A DNA stretch of 64,000 nucleotides. Source: Paenibacillus sp. OVF10. GTDB taxonomy: Bacteria; Bacillota; Bacilli; Paenibacillales; Paenibacillaceae. The position numbers and the translations under genes are program-made. How positions within the stretch are numbered: position 1 is the first letter of the stretch; the number at the start of each line of letters is the position of its first letter. Positions 30,637 through 41,707 of the stretch are shown here, piece after piece. The stretch covers positions 5,704,001 to 5,768,000 of the forward strand of contig CP094668.1 of assembly GCA_022836915.1 (NCBI GenBank), in the 5' to 3' direction. The notes beneath the pieces are model-generated. The model saw only the letters and a list, made by a program, of their open reading frames with translations, was not told the DNA's origin and made no database searches.

Positions 30637-31881
30637 ATCTTCATATTCCCTATTTTTTCTTCTTACATATTTTTTGATTCTGCGATCCCAAGAAAAAACC
30701 CACAAACGCAATTGAGGGAAAATTCCGAAAAATATGAGAACTAGAAGCGATAAGACGCTGATTGATATATGTGTAATAAACCAAGCCTTACTTTGAGGGA
30801 AATTTTTCAGAGCCGAGTTATTTATGAAGATTAACTTAAGTGATGCATAAGCAGACAATATAACTGTAATAATGATAGGCACGATTTTAATTACTTCATT
30901 AATTAAAGATGCTTTAACTTTTTGAGTTAATATGCGGTGCTTAGCTGCCTTTTTATCAATCCATATTTGTAAATGATTTAAATGATATGATAACTTACTA
31001 TCTAAAGATTTTATACCGTTCTGAAAGGAGTGCATTTCAACACGATCTCCATTTATAACTTGGAACACTTTTTTGTTTTCGGTTTCATTTATGAAACAGT
31101 CTTTGATTATACTTTCAGGAAATAAGTATTCTATACTTTCAGGTCGAAATAATTCTTGTTGGTTAATTCGGATATAACCAAGCTCCCCTAAATACATACC
31201 TATTAGTCTATATACTTCCTCTCGGTAGTTTTTCTCTAAGTCGGAGGGAATGTTTATATAAGCATATAACTTAGATATAATTGGCTTGCTGTGTTCATTC
31301 AACCAATTAAAAAATCTGACTGCAGCAGACTGCTCTTGCAGAGGTACTGACCACATTATATAGTTTTGCTCTTTAATGGGTAGTTCTCCAATAAAAGATA
31401 CGTATATTGAATCAAATTGACCTTGTTGGTAATCTGAATCTTCTATATCTTTAACAATCAAGTTAATCTTAACTGTGTCCATACCAATATCTATTGGAAA
31501 GTGATAGTAATCAGATTGTCTTTCCATTTTGTTGAGGTCATCCGGTTGTAATGTTTTCCCTGAGCTGTGATAGATGGTTACCATCCAACACAATACAAGC
31601 GCCTTAGTATCAATTGTTCCTACGAGCAATTTTGTTTTTTCCACACGTTCATTTTCATTTTCATCTATGACGATTTCAGTCTTTTCCATTTCCTGCTCAT
31701 TCAAAATCCCCTTAACGCGAAGTGGTTCTAAAGCATCTCGAGGCTCAATTTTCATCAATTGAGTCCAAGGAGTTTTCAACGATGAAATATCTCGAAACTG
31801 TTGATGTTTTCCAAATTCATTCAAAATATTGTCGAGAAATTCTATTTCTGATTTCGACAATATAAAATCATCAATAAACAT
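30634..31881 (-). CDS. Membrane protein of the histone-fold operon
   Basis: I place the start at 31881 (MFIDDFILSKSEIEF), 1 base after the upstream stop and 6 bases after AAGGATG. About 415 residues, with a soluble N-terminal region of about 320 and two C-terminal membrane segments (VIKIVPIIITVILSAYASL and ISISVLSLLVLIFFGIF), then a basic cytoplasmic tail. No known domain. Third gene of a tightly packed operon with the 462-aa protein and the histone-fold protein, so it may anchor that complex to the membrane. Confidence 0.7.
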   Translation of the reverse strand: MFIDDFILSKSEIEFLDNILNEFGKHQQFRDISSLKTPWTQLMKIEPRDALEPLRVKGILNEQEMEKTEIVIDENENERVEKTKLLVGTIDTKALVLCWMVTIYHSSGKTLQPDDLNKMERQSDYYHFPIDIGMDTVKINLIVKDIEDSDYQQGQFDSIYVSFIGELPIKEQNYIMWSVPLQEQSAAVRFFNWLNEHSKPIISKLYAYINIPSDLEKNYREEVYRLIGMYLGELGYIRINQQELFRPESIEYLFPESIIKDCFINETENKKVFQVINGDRVEMHSFQNGIKSLDSKLSYHLNHLQIWIDKKAAKHRILTQKVKASLINEVIKIVPIIITVILSAYASLKLIFINNSALKNFPQSKAWFITHISISVLSLLVLIFFGIFPQLRLWVFSWDRRIKKYVRRKNREYED

Positions 31882-31882
31882 A

Positions 31883-33271
31883 CTATTCATCCTTCTGAAG
31901 ATGCTCGTATTGACCAATTAAATCCACTGCATCTCCGGTTGATTGGGCAGCTAAATACTGCAAAATCTGAACAGTTTTCCGTGCAATAGTCTCGCTTTTT
32001 GAACGATTCATTCTTTTAATTACTGTAAAGTAGTTTGTGTAGTAAGCATATAAGTTGGAGTAATTACTGGAAGATGATTGTAAAAATTCATCAGGCACGG
32101 TCTTCTTCTCATCATTCAATAAATATCCAATATTAAATATCACTGTGCTAACCAACTTAATTTCCCGGTGATCCATTGGCTTTCCTCTGTACTCATTCAC
32201 TACTCTCGATAAGTCATCTTTTATTGCCGTAACTCTTTTTGTGCGATGCGAAGGTAATGCTGCGGGAGAAATTTTTTTATATAGAGCTTCTATTTGAGTC
32301 GACATATCTTTATAATATTTTTCGGACAATACAACCCATTCAATATCCAAAATAATCCTATCCAGTACATCCGGTAGGACAAAGGTATCAATAATTAACT
32401 TACCATCCTCGGATATTTTTAAATTCACTCGGTGACCTTCCACTACACAAGTTGTGTTAAGTTCACTAATTGTAAGTGAGTCATTGCTTTGTATGGACTT
32501 CACCAAAGGATTCTCATAATTTATTTCATTAAGCCCGTGAATGATAAATCGAAGATCATCATCAGATCGATATCTTGGGGAGGACACGAGACCCTTTAAT
32601 CTTAATTGAATCATAATCAATTGAGCCTCGTCTAATAATATCTCTTCAATCTTTGGATCGTATGGTATAAAAAGTAGATAAATTACTTTAACTAATTCCT
32701 TGGACTGCCGGGTTGTACCATTTGGATTAAAAAGCGCTATAATTCCAGAGCCGAAATAGTAGCGTGCTTCAACGTATTCTGCATTAATTTCCCTAATAGG
32801 CACTGGTTCGTGTACAATTATTGAGTCTTCTATACGAAATTTTAAATCAAGATATGCTTCTCTATATGCTACTTCTTCAATAAATAAATCATATTTCAAG
32901 TTTGGATTGAAACTATCTATTTCAGTTATATTTCGGTTAATTAAACTGTTAATACGACTTCGAATTTCGTCAGTTACTGTTAAAGGAGCTACCTTAGATC
33001 GATAAAGCTTTATATTCATTCTATCCCCTTTACGTCCGTATTCATCAAACACTGGTCGTATAACGGTATGTAAACGATCAATATCTAGTTGATATGCCTG
33101 AGATAAACCTGTGTAGCAATTACTTTTATTCGCCTCCACGTTTTCAGTATCATCCTCGTCTAAACTATTAGCGTATTCTTTGAATACAGAAATAAAATCT
33201 GGAGCATATATTCGTTCATACATGTCTTTCACTGAATATTCTGATCGGAAGAAAAACGTTCTGGATGACAT
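31883..33271 (-). CDS. Uncharacterised 462-aa protein of the histone-fold operon
   Basis: Intact, start MSSRTFFFRSEYSVKDM with GGAGG upstream, 3 bases after the histone-fold gene. A soluble, mixed alpha/beta protein with no signal peptide or membrane segment, and no motif I recognise. The region NGTTRQSKELVKVIYLLFIP and the C-terminal helical part (NEYRGKPMDHREIKLVSTV) are notable for charge. Its stop abuts the membrane-protein gene, so the three are surely cotranslated. Confidence 0.7.
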   Translation of the reverse strand: MSSRTFFFRSEYSVKDMYERIYAPDFISVFKEYANSLDEDDTENVEANKSNCYTGLSQAYQLDIDRLHTVIRPVFDEYGRKGDRMNIKLYRSKVAPLTVTDEIRSRINSLINRNITEIDSFNPNLKYDLFIEEVAYREAYLDLKFRIEDSIIVHEPVPIREINAEYVEARYYFGSGIIALFNPNGTTRQSKELVKVIYLLFIPYDPKIEEILLDEAQLIMIQLRLKGLVSSPRYRSDDDLRFIIHGLNEINYENPLVKSIQSNDSLTISELNTTCVVEGHRVNLKISEDGKLIIDTFVLPDVLDRIILDIEWVVLSEKYYKDMSTQIEALYKKISPAALPSHRTKRVTAIKDDLSRVVNEYRGKPMDHREIKLVSTVIFNIGYLLNDEKKTVPDEFLQSSSSNYSNLYAYYTNYFTVIKRMNRSKSETIARKTVQILQYLAAQSTGDAVDLIGQYEHLQKDE

Positions 33272-33274
33272 TTT

Positions 33275-33664
33275 TTAAACCTCCATATGCCGCACCAAAG
33301 AGGCTTGAGCGACAATTTTTAATTGCTCCTTTTGGTTATCTAATTCAAGGATGATCTTATCTATGAATTCATGTGGTTGCATCAATTCTTCATAAGCGGT
33401 TTGCAAATCAGAATCATAGATTGTCGACCGCCCCTGACTTGCACATACCTCTTCAGCTCGTTTCACTAGCATGATTGTTATTTGTTCTAATTGTGCCATT
33501 AACATATCCTTAGCACCATTAGTTACTCGCGATGATGTTTTTGTACGAACAAATTTTGAAAGAGTTCCTTTACGGGATACCCGAATTGCCCCATCATCAT
33601 CTTCATGTTCGAACTCCTCTTCATCTAACGATTGAAATTCTTCTGCCTCAACGTTATATGCCAT
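33275..33664 (-). CDS. Histone-fold protein with acidic N-terminal tail
   Basis: 129 residues, ATG at 33664 after AAAGGGGAG. Residues about 1-40 are acidic (EEFEHEDDDGAIRV). Residues about 50-97 read SRVTNGAKDMLMAQLEQITI, a long helix MLVKRAEEVCASQG, then RSTIYDSDLQTAYEELM. This aligns with the archaeal histone pattern RVSDDA....L...LE, A..LA...GRKTI and DI..A, including the loop-2 motif GR.TI..xDL. A C-terminal helix follows. Founding gene of the operon; basic DNA-binding residues look sparse, so dimerisation or scaffold use is as likely as DNA wrapping. Confidence 0.7.
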   Translation of the reverse strand: MAYNVEAEEFQSLDEEEFEHEDDDGAIRVSRKGTLSKFVRTKTSSRVTNGAKDMLMAQLEQITIMLVKRAEEVCASQGRSTIYDSDLQTAYEELMQPHEFIDKIILELDNQKEQLKIVAQASLVRHMEV

Positions 33665-33976
33665 TAATATACTCCCCTTTCAATTGACTTCTCGTATGCT
33701 ACAAACAATTGATATGTTAAGCAAATATGATATTTTAAATTATATCAGATCTGCTATTTTCCAACAATATCCTGCCTAAGCCAATATATTTCATATGATT
33801 AACAGAACCGTTTAGCTAGCAATCAAATCATCTTTGCTAGTTGAGTTGTTCATATTTATCAGCAAGAAGATATTAACTTGATAGTAGTATTCAACTCGTT
33901 TTATGATAGCATCAGGTTAAATCATCAAACAAAGTCAAAAAATTCTGAATATTACAAAATACTTAGGAGGTAATAT
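33665..33976. other. Divergent promoter region between the histone-fold operon and the GmrSD-like gene
   Basis: AT-rich, no gene. Ribosome-binding sites lie at both edges; I see no clear operator. Confidence 0.5.
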
Positions 33977-35716
33977 ATGAAAGCCGAAGCACGATCGCTT
34001 ACTTTCCTGGCAAATGAAGGGGAGGTTAAGATTCCATTCTTCCAACGTGCATATGTATGGGACAAAACTAATTGGGAAGAGCTCATTTCCGAGCTATTGC
34101 AAAGTAGCAAAAGTCACTTCTTGGGATCGCTGATTCTTAAACAAATAGAAATACAAAGTGGAAGTACAAAGCAAGTACTCGTAATTGACGGGCAACAGCG
34201 TCTAACAACTTTGAGTATTCTTCTTCGAGCGCTATTCGACAGTTTTGACACATTTTTGCAGGAAAAGTGTCAGCAAGATGGAAAATTTGACGCTTGTCTT
34301 TTCTACAAAAAAGATATGTTTGATGATGACCTACTCGTTAAGATTGAACATTCCAAAATTGATAAAAAGTATTATCAACAGGTTATTAGAGGCGAGATTG
34401 TAGCAGATACTATCGACTTACATACTTGCAACAGCAATATCCTGAAATGTTATATATTCTTCGTTAATAGACTTGTTAATGTCTCACTCAAAGATCGGCA
34501 AACACTTTTCAACGACTTACTGAGCTCTACTAACAGTATTCTGGTTGTTATTGACCTAACAGAAGATGATGATGAACAAGCAATTTTTGATACAATTAAT
34601 AGCGCAGGCATGCGTCTGAGCAGTGCCGACATTGTAAAAAATGTCCTCTTCCAGCGGGCGTTTGAGCTACTCGGTAACCAAGAAGATGTAGAAACTTTAT
34701 ACCAGGATTCTTGGGAATCTGTATTCGCAAACGATGAACAATCGATTACATTCTGGGATACGGCTCGCTCAACTGGACGTATGATGCGTGACAATATTGA
34801 ATTATTACTTCACTCCATTGCTGTGATAGAAGGCTTCTTCGATCCCGAGAAACACTCCTTGTCTGATCTCTCTAACATATATAAAGAGCATATTAGAAGG
34901 CTTGATAAGAATGAGTTAACAAAGTTTATAAGAACCATTTCAGAATTTGCTAAACTTTACAGAGAGAAAATTATCGTATTTGAAAATAGCGACTTATTTG
35001 GCTTCACAGATTATAACAAACGACTCTTCCATGTTCTTAATGTTTGTGATGTATCTACGTTCCATCCTTATATTCTTTTCCTATATCGCAAGTATGAGGG
35101 CAACGAAACTGAACTTGCAGTGTCACTGAAAAAGTTAGAGACACTCGTTATACGCAGAACAGTTTGCAAATTAGAAACGAAAAATTACAACAAGCTATGT
35201 AAAGAATTAATTTCGGATTCCTCTAAAATAGATATTCTATTAGCAGAAGTGACCGATAATGATGTAAGTAACGGGCTGATGTCCATCAGTAATAAGCACG
35301 CAGCACTATTGTTATTTTGGGTCGAGTTGTTCCGGCGTAAGAACGACAAACGCTATGATAGAGATGAGTTAAAATACACTTACACTTTAGAGCACCTACT
35401 CCCTCAGAAGTGGGAAGAGCATTGGAGAAATGTGCCGATCATCGACGAGAACGGACAATCGATAAAAGATTGGGAAGAAGCCAAGAAATATCGTCATAAG
35501 CTCATCTACAGTATAGGTAACATGACTTTGTTAAAGAGTTCACTTAACTCATCACTTCGTAATTATGAATTCCAACGTAAAGTTGAAGGTGAAGGACGAA
35601 AGCGCGGGATCAAGCATTATGCTGAATTGGGCATAACCAAGTTGGACATAGTCACCAATTATGAATCGGGGATCACACGTGGAACGAATTCAAAATACGA
35701 GAGAGAACTAAGCTAA
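33977..35716 (+). CDS. GmrSD-like DUF262/DUF1524 restriction nuclease
   Basis: 579 residues, intact, AGGAGG before the ATG. The N-terminal DUF262 (ParB-fold) shows IPFFQRAYVWDKTNW and then LVIDGQQRLTTLSILL. The C-terminal DUF1524 HNH domain shows YTYTLEHLLPQKWEEHW and YSIGNMTLLKSSLN. A single fused protein of this design is a type IV, modification-dependent restriction enzyme in the GmrSD/BrxU group, cutting glucosylated or otherwise modified phage DNA. Usual size 550-700. It is monocistronic, with its own terminator. Confidence 0.88.
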   Translation: MKAEARSLTFLANEGEVKIPFFQRAYVWDKTNWEELISELLQSSKSHFLGSLILKQIEIQSGSTKQVLVIDGQQRLTTLSILLRALFDSFDTFLQEKCQQDGKFDACLFYKKDMFDDDLLVKIEHSKIDKKYYQQVIRGEIVADTIDLHTCNSNILKCYIFFVNRLVNVSLKDRQTLFNDLLSSTNSILVVIDLTEDDDEQAIFDTINSAGMRLSSADIVKNVLFQRAFELLGNQEDVETLYQDSWESVFANDEQSITFWDTARSTGRMMRDNIELLLHSIAVIEGFFDPEKHSLSDLSNIYKEHIRRLDKNELTKFIRTISEFAKLYREKIIVFENSDLFGFTDYNKRLFHVLNVCDVSTFHPYILFLYRKYEGNETELAVSLKKLETLVIRRTVCKLETKNYNKLCKELISDSSKIDILLAEVTDNDVSNGLMSISNKHAALLLFWVELFRRKNDKRYDRDELKYTYTLEHLLPQKWEEHWRNVPIIDENGQSIKDWEEAKKYRHKLIYSIGNMTLLKSSLNSSLRNYEFQRKVEGEGRKRGIKHYAELGITKLDIVTNYESGITRGTNSKYERELS

Positions 35717-36037
35717 TCACAGATGATGTGCTTAAAATCTGGACTATCGTATAGAAGCTATACTTTTACACTTTTATAATAGGTTATCTCTGTAGTTCCA
35801 GAGATAACCTATTATACTTATACGTGATGTATTAGCTACTTTAATAAATACATTCGTCATCTAAAATTAACTTTACCTGTCCTTCCATAACCTCGCTTGT
35901 TTTCAACAAAGTGAAGGAAACGTCTATCGCATCTTACCTGGTTCAGTTTCTGGAATAGAATATTTTGTTTGTTTTACTGAAGAGAAGATCCAAATTACTA
36001 TCACTTTCATGACTCAATTCAATGCAAACGCGTCAGC
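35717..36037. other. Intergenic region with one terminator
   Basis: No gene seen. It holds the hairpin at 35776-35815; the rest is AT-rich sequence between convergent genes. Confidence 0.5.
35776..35815 (+). terminator. Terminator of the GmrSD-like gene
   Basis: ATAATAGGTTATCTCT pairs perfectly with AGAGATAACCTATTAT around an 8-base loop. Confidence 0.8.
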
Positions 36038-37760
36038 TTAACTATTTACTTTTCCCATCGAAAAACTATTCAACATCAGTTCGGCTAGCAAAATACCATC
36101 TACTCGCATATCTTCAACAAATTCAAGAAGTATTAATTCTTTTCGATTATTTAATTCGGCTATGAAATTCGGAAGAATAATTTTAACTATTTGATGTTTG
36201 TTCCTTAATTGCGCGAGTAAGAGATTATTATAGAATAAATTTACATCTTTGGGATTGAAATAAGTAAATAGAAACCACCTTGTATATTCCTCAAAAGTTA
36301 TCTTTAGCTTGTATTTTTTACTTTCTATTGCGACTTTCTCTTTTGAGAATATCAGAAGGTTTATAATTTTCTTTATTTCTCGAGGCGTTAGTCGCCTTTT
36401 GTTAGCCGCAATTGAAAACATTTCAATGATCAAAGTCTTTTCTTTAGTTGAGAAAAATCCATTTCTTTCGTTTAGTGTAACCTCTATTAATGATTTATAC
36501 GATTGATTAATCGAAAGAAAGACAGATACATTAATGTATTTTTCTAAATAGTCATAACCGAATTGTATTCTTTCCTCTTTTGATGGCTGATATGACTCAA
36601 AATGAAAATTGTATTTACTGGCTAGTGCTAATGCTACTGTCTCGCTATTCATCGAAATAACATTTACAATGCCCTTAACAGATATAAATAGTTGTAAAGC
36701 TGAGAAAAATTCAACAATTGTTTTTTCAGAACATCTGTCTAATTCATCAACAAGTATTACAATCTTCTCATCCTCTTTTAACCAAACTTTCAAAAGATCA
36801 TTGAGAGATTCCTTAACTTCTTCCCTTACACCAAGTTTCAGTTTATATTTTGGCAATAGTATATGATCCAAAATTTTTGCTGAAAGAGGCTTAGTAAACA
36901 AGCTAATTTTTTTAATATGGGAATCACTACTTTGACAGTAGCAAATACAGCGAGAGACATTGATAAAATACTTTTCCAATAACCACTATTCTTGATTCCC
37001 TCAATTAAAGATTGATTCATACCAAAGTAGTGTATGGATAGAATGACAACAATACAAATCATTAACACATTATTAAGATATTTAGGCAATTCATTTTTTA
37101 ATGAAGGCAAAACATCTCTTAATGCATACTTGATCCTTCCTGTAATTTTGTGTTCTTTTTCATATTTCACATATAACTCTTTTAACAGTGAATACCATAT
37201 TTTATTTTGATCATCATATTCAGTAGGATTAAACTTAATCAAATATGTTTTATTATACTTCTCTTGAAAATCTTCTTTTTCTTCTTCGATAAGTTTATTT
37301 ATTTGCGAGAGCTGTTTTTCAATGAAACCTAAAAATGTGCTTTTACCAGCCCCCATTGCCCCGATATCCCTACTGTAATTGGGGAAGATGTGTGTTTGTT
37401 TGCTATCATCTGACTTATTATGATTGCCTGTGGTTCACGTGATAACAAATCATTATCACTCTCACTATCACTAACTATTGCTGATGAACTTGGTACAAAT
37501 CCCGCAAAATAATTTCTCTTCACTTCGTTTTCTTTTTCTAAATCCATAGCTCTTAATTCCGCTTCAACGTCACGAATCTTACTTTGAACTACCTCTAGTC
37601 TAAATTCAGGTTTTTTAATTTCATCTTCATAATGAGAGTAATCGTCATAATCATACGGATCACCATGAATTTCAAAGAATAGTTCATCTTCTTCTCTATT
37701 TAAATTTCTTAACTCATTTTCTTTTTCTTCTCTAACATTGTTGGCAGTATCATTTGGCAT
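36038..37760 (-). CDS. KAP-family P-loop NTPase, copy 2, two frameshifts
   Basis: Start MPNDTANNVREEK at 37760 (GGAGAG upstream). About 574 residues after adding one G at the G5 run near 37355 and one A near 36905. It has a coiled-coil N-terminus, Walker A VGISGQWGAGKSTFLGF, two membrane segments, Walker B EKIVILVDELDRCSEKTIVE, and an AAA lid-like C-terminus containing TPREIKKIINLLI. Clear paralogue of the 25.7-27.4 kb gene along its whole length, including FNPTEYDD and the Walker B block. Confidence 0.85.
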
Positions 37761-37851
37761 ACTTACTCTCCGCATTCAAATTTATTTTTAATACTATGGC
37801 TTTATTCATTATGTTCACTTTAAGAAACTAAAAAAATCAACTAAGAAAATT

Positions 37852-40810
37852 TCAAGTATTCCTTGTTGTGCGACAATGTGGAAAGTTTGTACATCCATAA
37901 AATTGTGCCCCGCTTCTGTTACTTCGCACCACCATATACCCCTTACATGTTCCACAACGAACCTGATTCTTGATAATCCTTATATCGCTATATGTACGAC
38001 GACATCCTGGGTGATTGCTGCACCCCAGAAATGTCTTGCCGCCCTTACCCTTACGCTCTACAAGAATGCCTGTATTACAAGTCAAACACTTCGGATTAGA
38101 GGCAATTGAGGTCTGACTTCCAGATAAAATAAGAGGTACCTTATAATCCTTAATTAATTCATTCACAAATACAGATTTTTCACGCTCTGGTACAACAATA
38201 AATAGTTCGTTTTCAGTTCGTGTCAAAGCGACATAAAACAAGCGCCTTTCTTCCGCAAATGCTAAAGAGTCAGGTGCTGTTAATACCCATTGAAGGACAG
38301 GATCATCTGACATACGATTCGGAAATCCCAACACAGCATTTCGACCATTAATTACAATCACATTATGGGCTTCTAATCCCTTAGATTTATGTACAGACAT
38401 GAAACTAAGCTGAAGAGATGGATATTTCTCGGATTTTATCAGATGCTTATTTATATCTACATTAAAGCCGTGATGACCATCCAGTTGTTTGATATCCATA
38501 TTGTTTCTTCCCAGTAACATGATAGTACTATTGACTCCGTATTTTTGGACAATACCTTCAATGATCGCATCAACTACATCTCCCATGTTATCTGAGAATG
38601 AATGTATTTTGATTGGCTGCGGAGTTGATTTGGAAGATTTGAGTTTTTTAGTCAGTTGCTTTTTATTTCGCATCACAAACTGACCGGCAATGTCTATGAG
38701 CTCTTGCGAGTTTCTGTAGGTTCGCTCAATTCTCATAGTTTCATAAGCGCCAAAATACTCCCCAAATCGTGTAAACAAATCTAGATCGCTGCCTGCAAAG
38801 CGATAAATGGACTGCCAGTCGTCTCCTACACACATAACCTTTGCACCGGTTTTATCTTTAATCGCCTTTACAAGTCCGAATCTACTTTTCGAAATATCCT
38901 GGTATTCATCAATGATGATATATCTATAATTGAAGTTTGATTCCGGCAAGCGAGCAATTCTGGTCGCTTCGTTAATCATATCGTTAAAATCAATTTTTCG
39001 TTCTTTAGCTATAGATACTTGGTAAAATTCATAAATAGGACGAACAATTTCAAAAAATAATTCCGTGCGTTTACGAAGAAAAGGGTTATTTTCGGATACA
39101 CGGTTTTCATGCTTTAAACGATCAAAATCAGTGCCGGAATACCCGCTCGATTTGAATAAATTGATAAAACTGCAAATCAGTTTTACAAACTCTTCAAACT
39201 GCTGATTATTCTGTCTCGAGCAAAGAAGCTCATACAAGTCAAGTGCATTAATTTCATTAAATTCAACACCATGTTCTTGTAAATTTTCACTTAGTTTTGA
39301 AAGCAACATGCCATCTTTATTGTAATAAGAAAAGGATTCAATGCATATTGTACCTTTCTCGGCATGCAGCCCTCGTTTCCAATGAACACCTTGAATATAT
39401 TTCTTCTCTTCAATCCCTTTTAACCAGGGAGCCCTCATCTGCTCAGTGACACCAAAATGCTCCAGATAAAGTCCATATTTAGTTAAATAAAAATCAGGTT
39501 GATATTGTCGAAACTCTTTCGTTGCAGTGTCATACTCATATTTTTTTCATATTCGTACTCAACCCCGTTTAAAAACAAAAAATTTGCAATCATGATCTCT
39601 TCTAAACTCTTCATCGTCTCACCTTTTAAGGTCTGGTGAGTACTATTCATACGTTGTAATTTGCTCTTTAAAGATTCAAAATCAAGTCCTCGCTGTGATT
39701 CATGATATTCACCTAGCGTTTCAAATTCCGAGCGGTCGCGTGGAATGTTAAAATAAACTCCAAAAAATTGAACAATATGTTGAAGTAACGCTGGTCTCGT
39801 TAAAATCTCACGGTCAAAGAAAGTTTGCACATAAGGTCTAAGCTCGTCGCTTATGCTTTGTTTGATGTTAACATGTTTTGCTATGATTCCATTGCCTAGC
39901 TTATGGAATGTTTTCACATCTACATTTACATGTAGTTTCTTGGAAATTCGTTCCTGCATCTCTCCAGCTGCTTTATTGGTAAATGAGATTAGAAGGATTT
40001 CCTCCGGTCTGACTTTTTTAATCTGAGTCAAGAATTTAACTTTGCCAGCGATTGTGAGTGTCTTTCCACTTCCTGCGCCAGCTAAAACTAAGTTGTTATC
40101 CTCATCGGTCAGAACAGCAATTCGTTGCTGCTCATCTAGTGATTTACCATCAATATCGTCAAAAAATGATGAATGAGTTTGAAGGTTAGCTCGTATGTAT
40201 TCCTTATTCCATAAGGAAAATTGAGCATCCTTATCGCTGAATATATCTTTAAACCCTTTTTGATGTGCACTAAGCTCATCTTCACCTGCTTGACGAAAAA
40301 ACAATACACTTCTTCATATTCTTTTGTAAAATGTAGTTTCTGAGAGTTCGTTATGTAATCTTGCTTAAACTGCCCAAGTTTACTAAGAGCATAATTAATT
40401 TTTTTGTTATATTTTGAGTTATGTGCCTGAATAATCTGTAATTGCTCCAGCGTACTTATATAGACTTGATACGATTCTTGTTGAACTCGCTCATAAAGCT
40501 GAACTATAGTCTTGTATTTAGAAGTTTTTAGCACCCATTTACTTAGTTTATTAAACTCTTGTTTTATTTTTTTGTGGACTTCAAAGGGATCTCCCTGATC
40601 TAAATAAACCTTATTTTGCATATAGCGATCGATAAATTGTTTGTGTTCTTTCTGGGATATAAATGCAGTACTTTTATCAAAAGTGTTCACTAATCTATTA
40701 GCTATTTTTACGGAACCATCTAGTGATTCAAGATATGTCTGTGTGCGATTCAATAATTTGTTTATCCTTGATTTATAAATCAGTCCCTTGAGGGTTTGGA
40801 GTATATGCAT
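37852..40810 (-). CDS. UvrD/Rep-type superfamily 1 helicase with topoisomerase zinc ribbons, two frameshifts
   Basis: About 986 residues when one A is added near 39545 and one T near 40300. A helical N-terminal region of about 220 residues is followed by Walker A LVLAGAGSGKTLTIAGK, motif II IIIDEYQDIS, motif III VGDDWQSIYRF, motif V SFMSVHKSKGLEAHNVI and motif VI YVALTRTENELFIV. Two C4 ribbons of the topoisomerase type close the protein (CLTCNTGILV and CGTCKGYMVV with GCSNHPGC and GCTNFPHC). This domain set is known in helicase IV-like proteins of defence islands. Confidence 0.9.
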
Positions 40811-40907
40811 GGCTGGTTCCCTTTCATGTTATATGTTCTTTAAGTTTACCACACCTTTCAAAACAAAATAAACGGCAGACCCTGTCTACCGTTCACTATA
40901 TAATTTT

Positions 40908-41279
40908 TCAACCTTCAAATTCCAATTCATCTTCAACTTGCTTTCCTTGTTCATCAGATATCGTTCTCAGTGATTTTCCAGTTTGAATATGCTCCCAACG
41001 ATCCGCACCTGCTCCAGGATGTCTGCCCATTACCATCGCAGCGCTTCCGCTTAAGCTAAAAGAAATGTCACTTAATACTACATAGAAGTTATTTCTCAAA
41101 ACAATCTTACCCTCTTTCAGCAAAACAGCACGTTGGTTAGCAATAAACCCTGACTTCACTTCATTAGCTGCCAATTGTGAACCAGGTTTTATTGTAATAT
41201 GCATACGTTCAGTGCTGGCATCCGGATTAAATTCAGCAAGCGCGAAACCATTCTTTTTCGGATCATACAGACGATACAT
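40908..41279 (-). CDS. DUF4357-domain protein
   Basis: 123 residues, AGGAGG before the ATG at 41279. The C-terminal half reads FYVVLSDISFSLSGSAAMVM, then GADRWEHIQTGKSL, matching the DUF4357 pattern F.F.SPSAAA..lG...NG...W....G.SL. DUF4357 is often attached to restriction or defence proteins as an accessory domain. Here it is a small independent protein upstream of the helicase gene. Confidence 0.7.
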   Translation of the reverse strand: MYRLYDPKKNGFALAEFNPDASTERMHITIKPGSQLAANEVKSGFIANQRAVLLKEGKIVLRNNFYVVLSDISFSLSGSAAMVMGRHPGAGADRWEHIQTGKSLRTISDEQGKQVEDELEFEG

Positions 41280-41313
41280 TAGCCGATTCCTCCTAATTAA
41301 ATTTCAGTCTTTA

Positions 41314-41654
41314 TCATGGTTGATACTTATTTTCTTCCCAATTAAACACACTCAGCAGAAGAGTCAGTGCCATTTTACGATCCACCTCGGTTCGTGTACT
41401 CAGCAACTCCACAATATGTGCTATATCGTCCTTGTGGTCCATTGGATCAATATAACGGAATAACTCATCTAACGTAATTCCTAGACCGTGTGATATCTTT
41501 TCTAAGCTCTCCACCGTGACGTTTTTTCTCCCCGTTCGACAGCACCAAGATAGTTAGTATGTAAACCAGCCCGCTCCGCTAATACCTCTTGACTAAGCCC
41601 TTGTTCCTTACGAATAAAACGAATTCGTTCTCCCAGTTTTTGAACCAGATTCAT
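41314..41654 (-). CDS. Xre-family HTH repressor, one-base frameshift
   Basis: The start at 41654 reads MNLVQKLGERIRFIRKEQGL, the HTH is SQEVLAERAGLHTNYLGAVE, and then ERGEKNVTVESLEKISHGLG. One A must be added near 41520-41526; restored length 113. Typical SinR/HigA-like DNA-binding domain with a short helical C-terminus. It is divergent from the secreted-protein gene at 41805, and three TAACAC half-sites lie between them, so it probably regulates both. Confidence 0.82.
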
Positions 41655-41707
41655 TTATCCTTCACCGCCCTCTTTATGACAAGCTTAATAGAGGGAAGGT
41701 TTTACAT

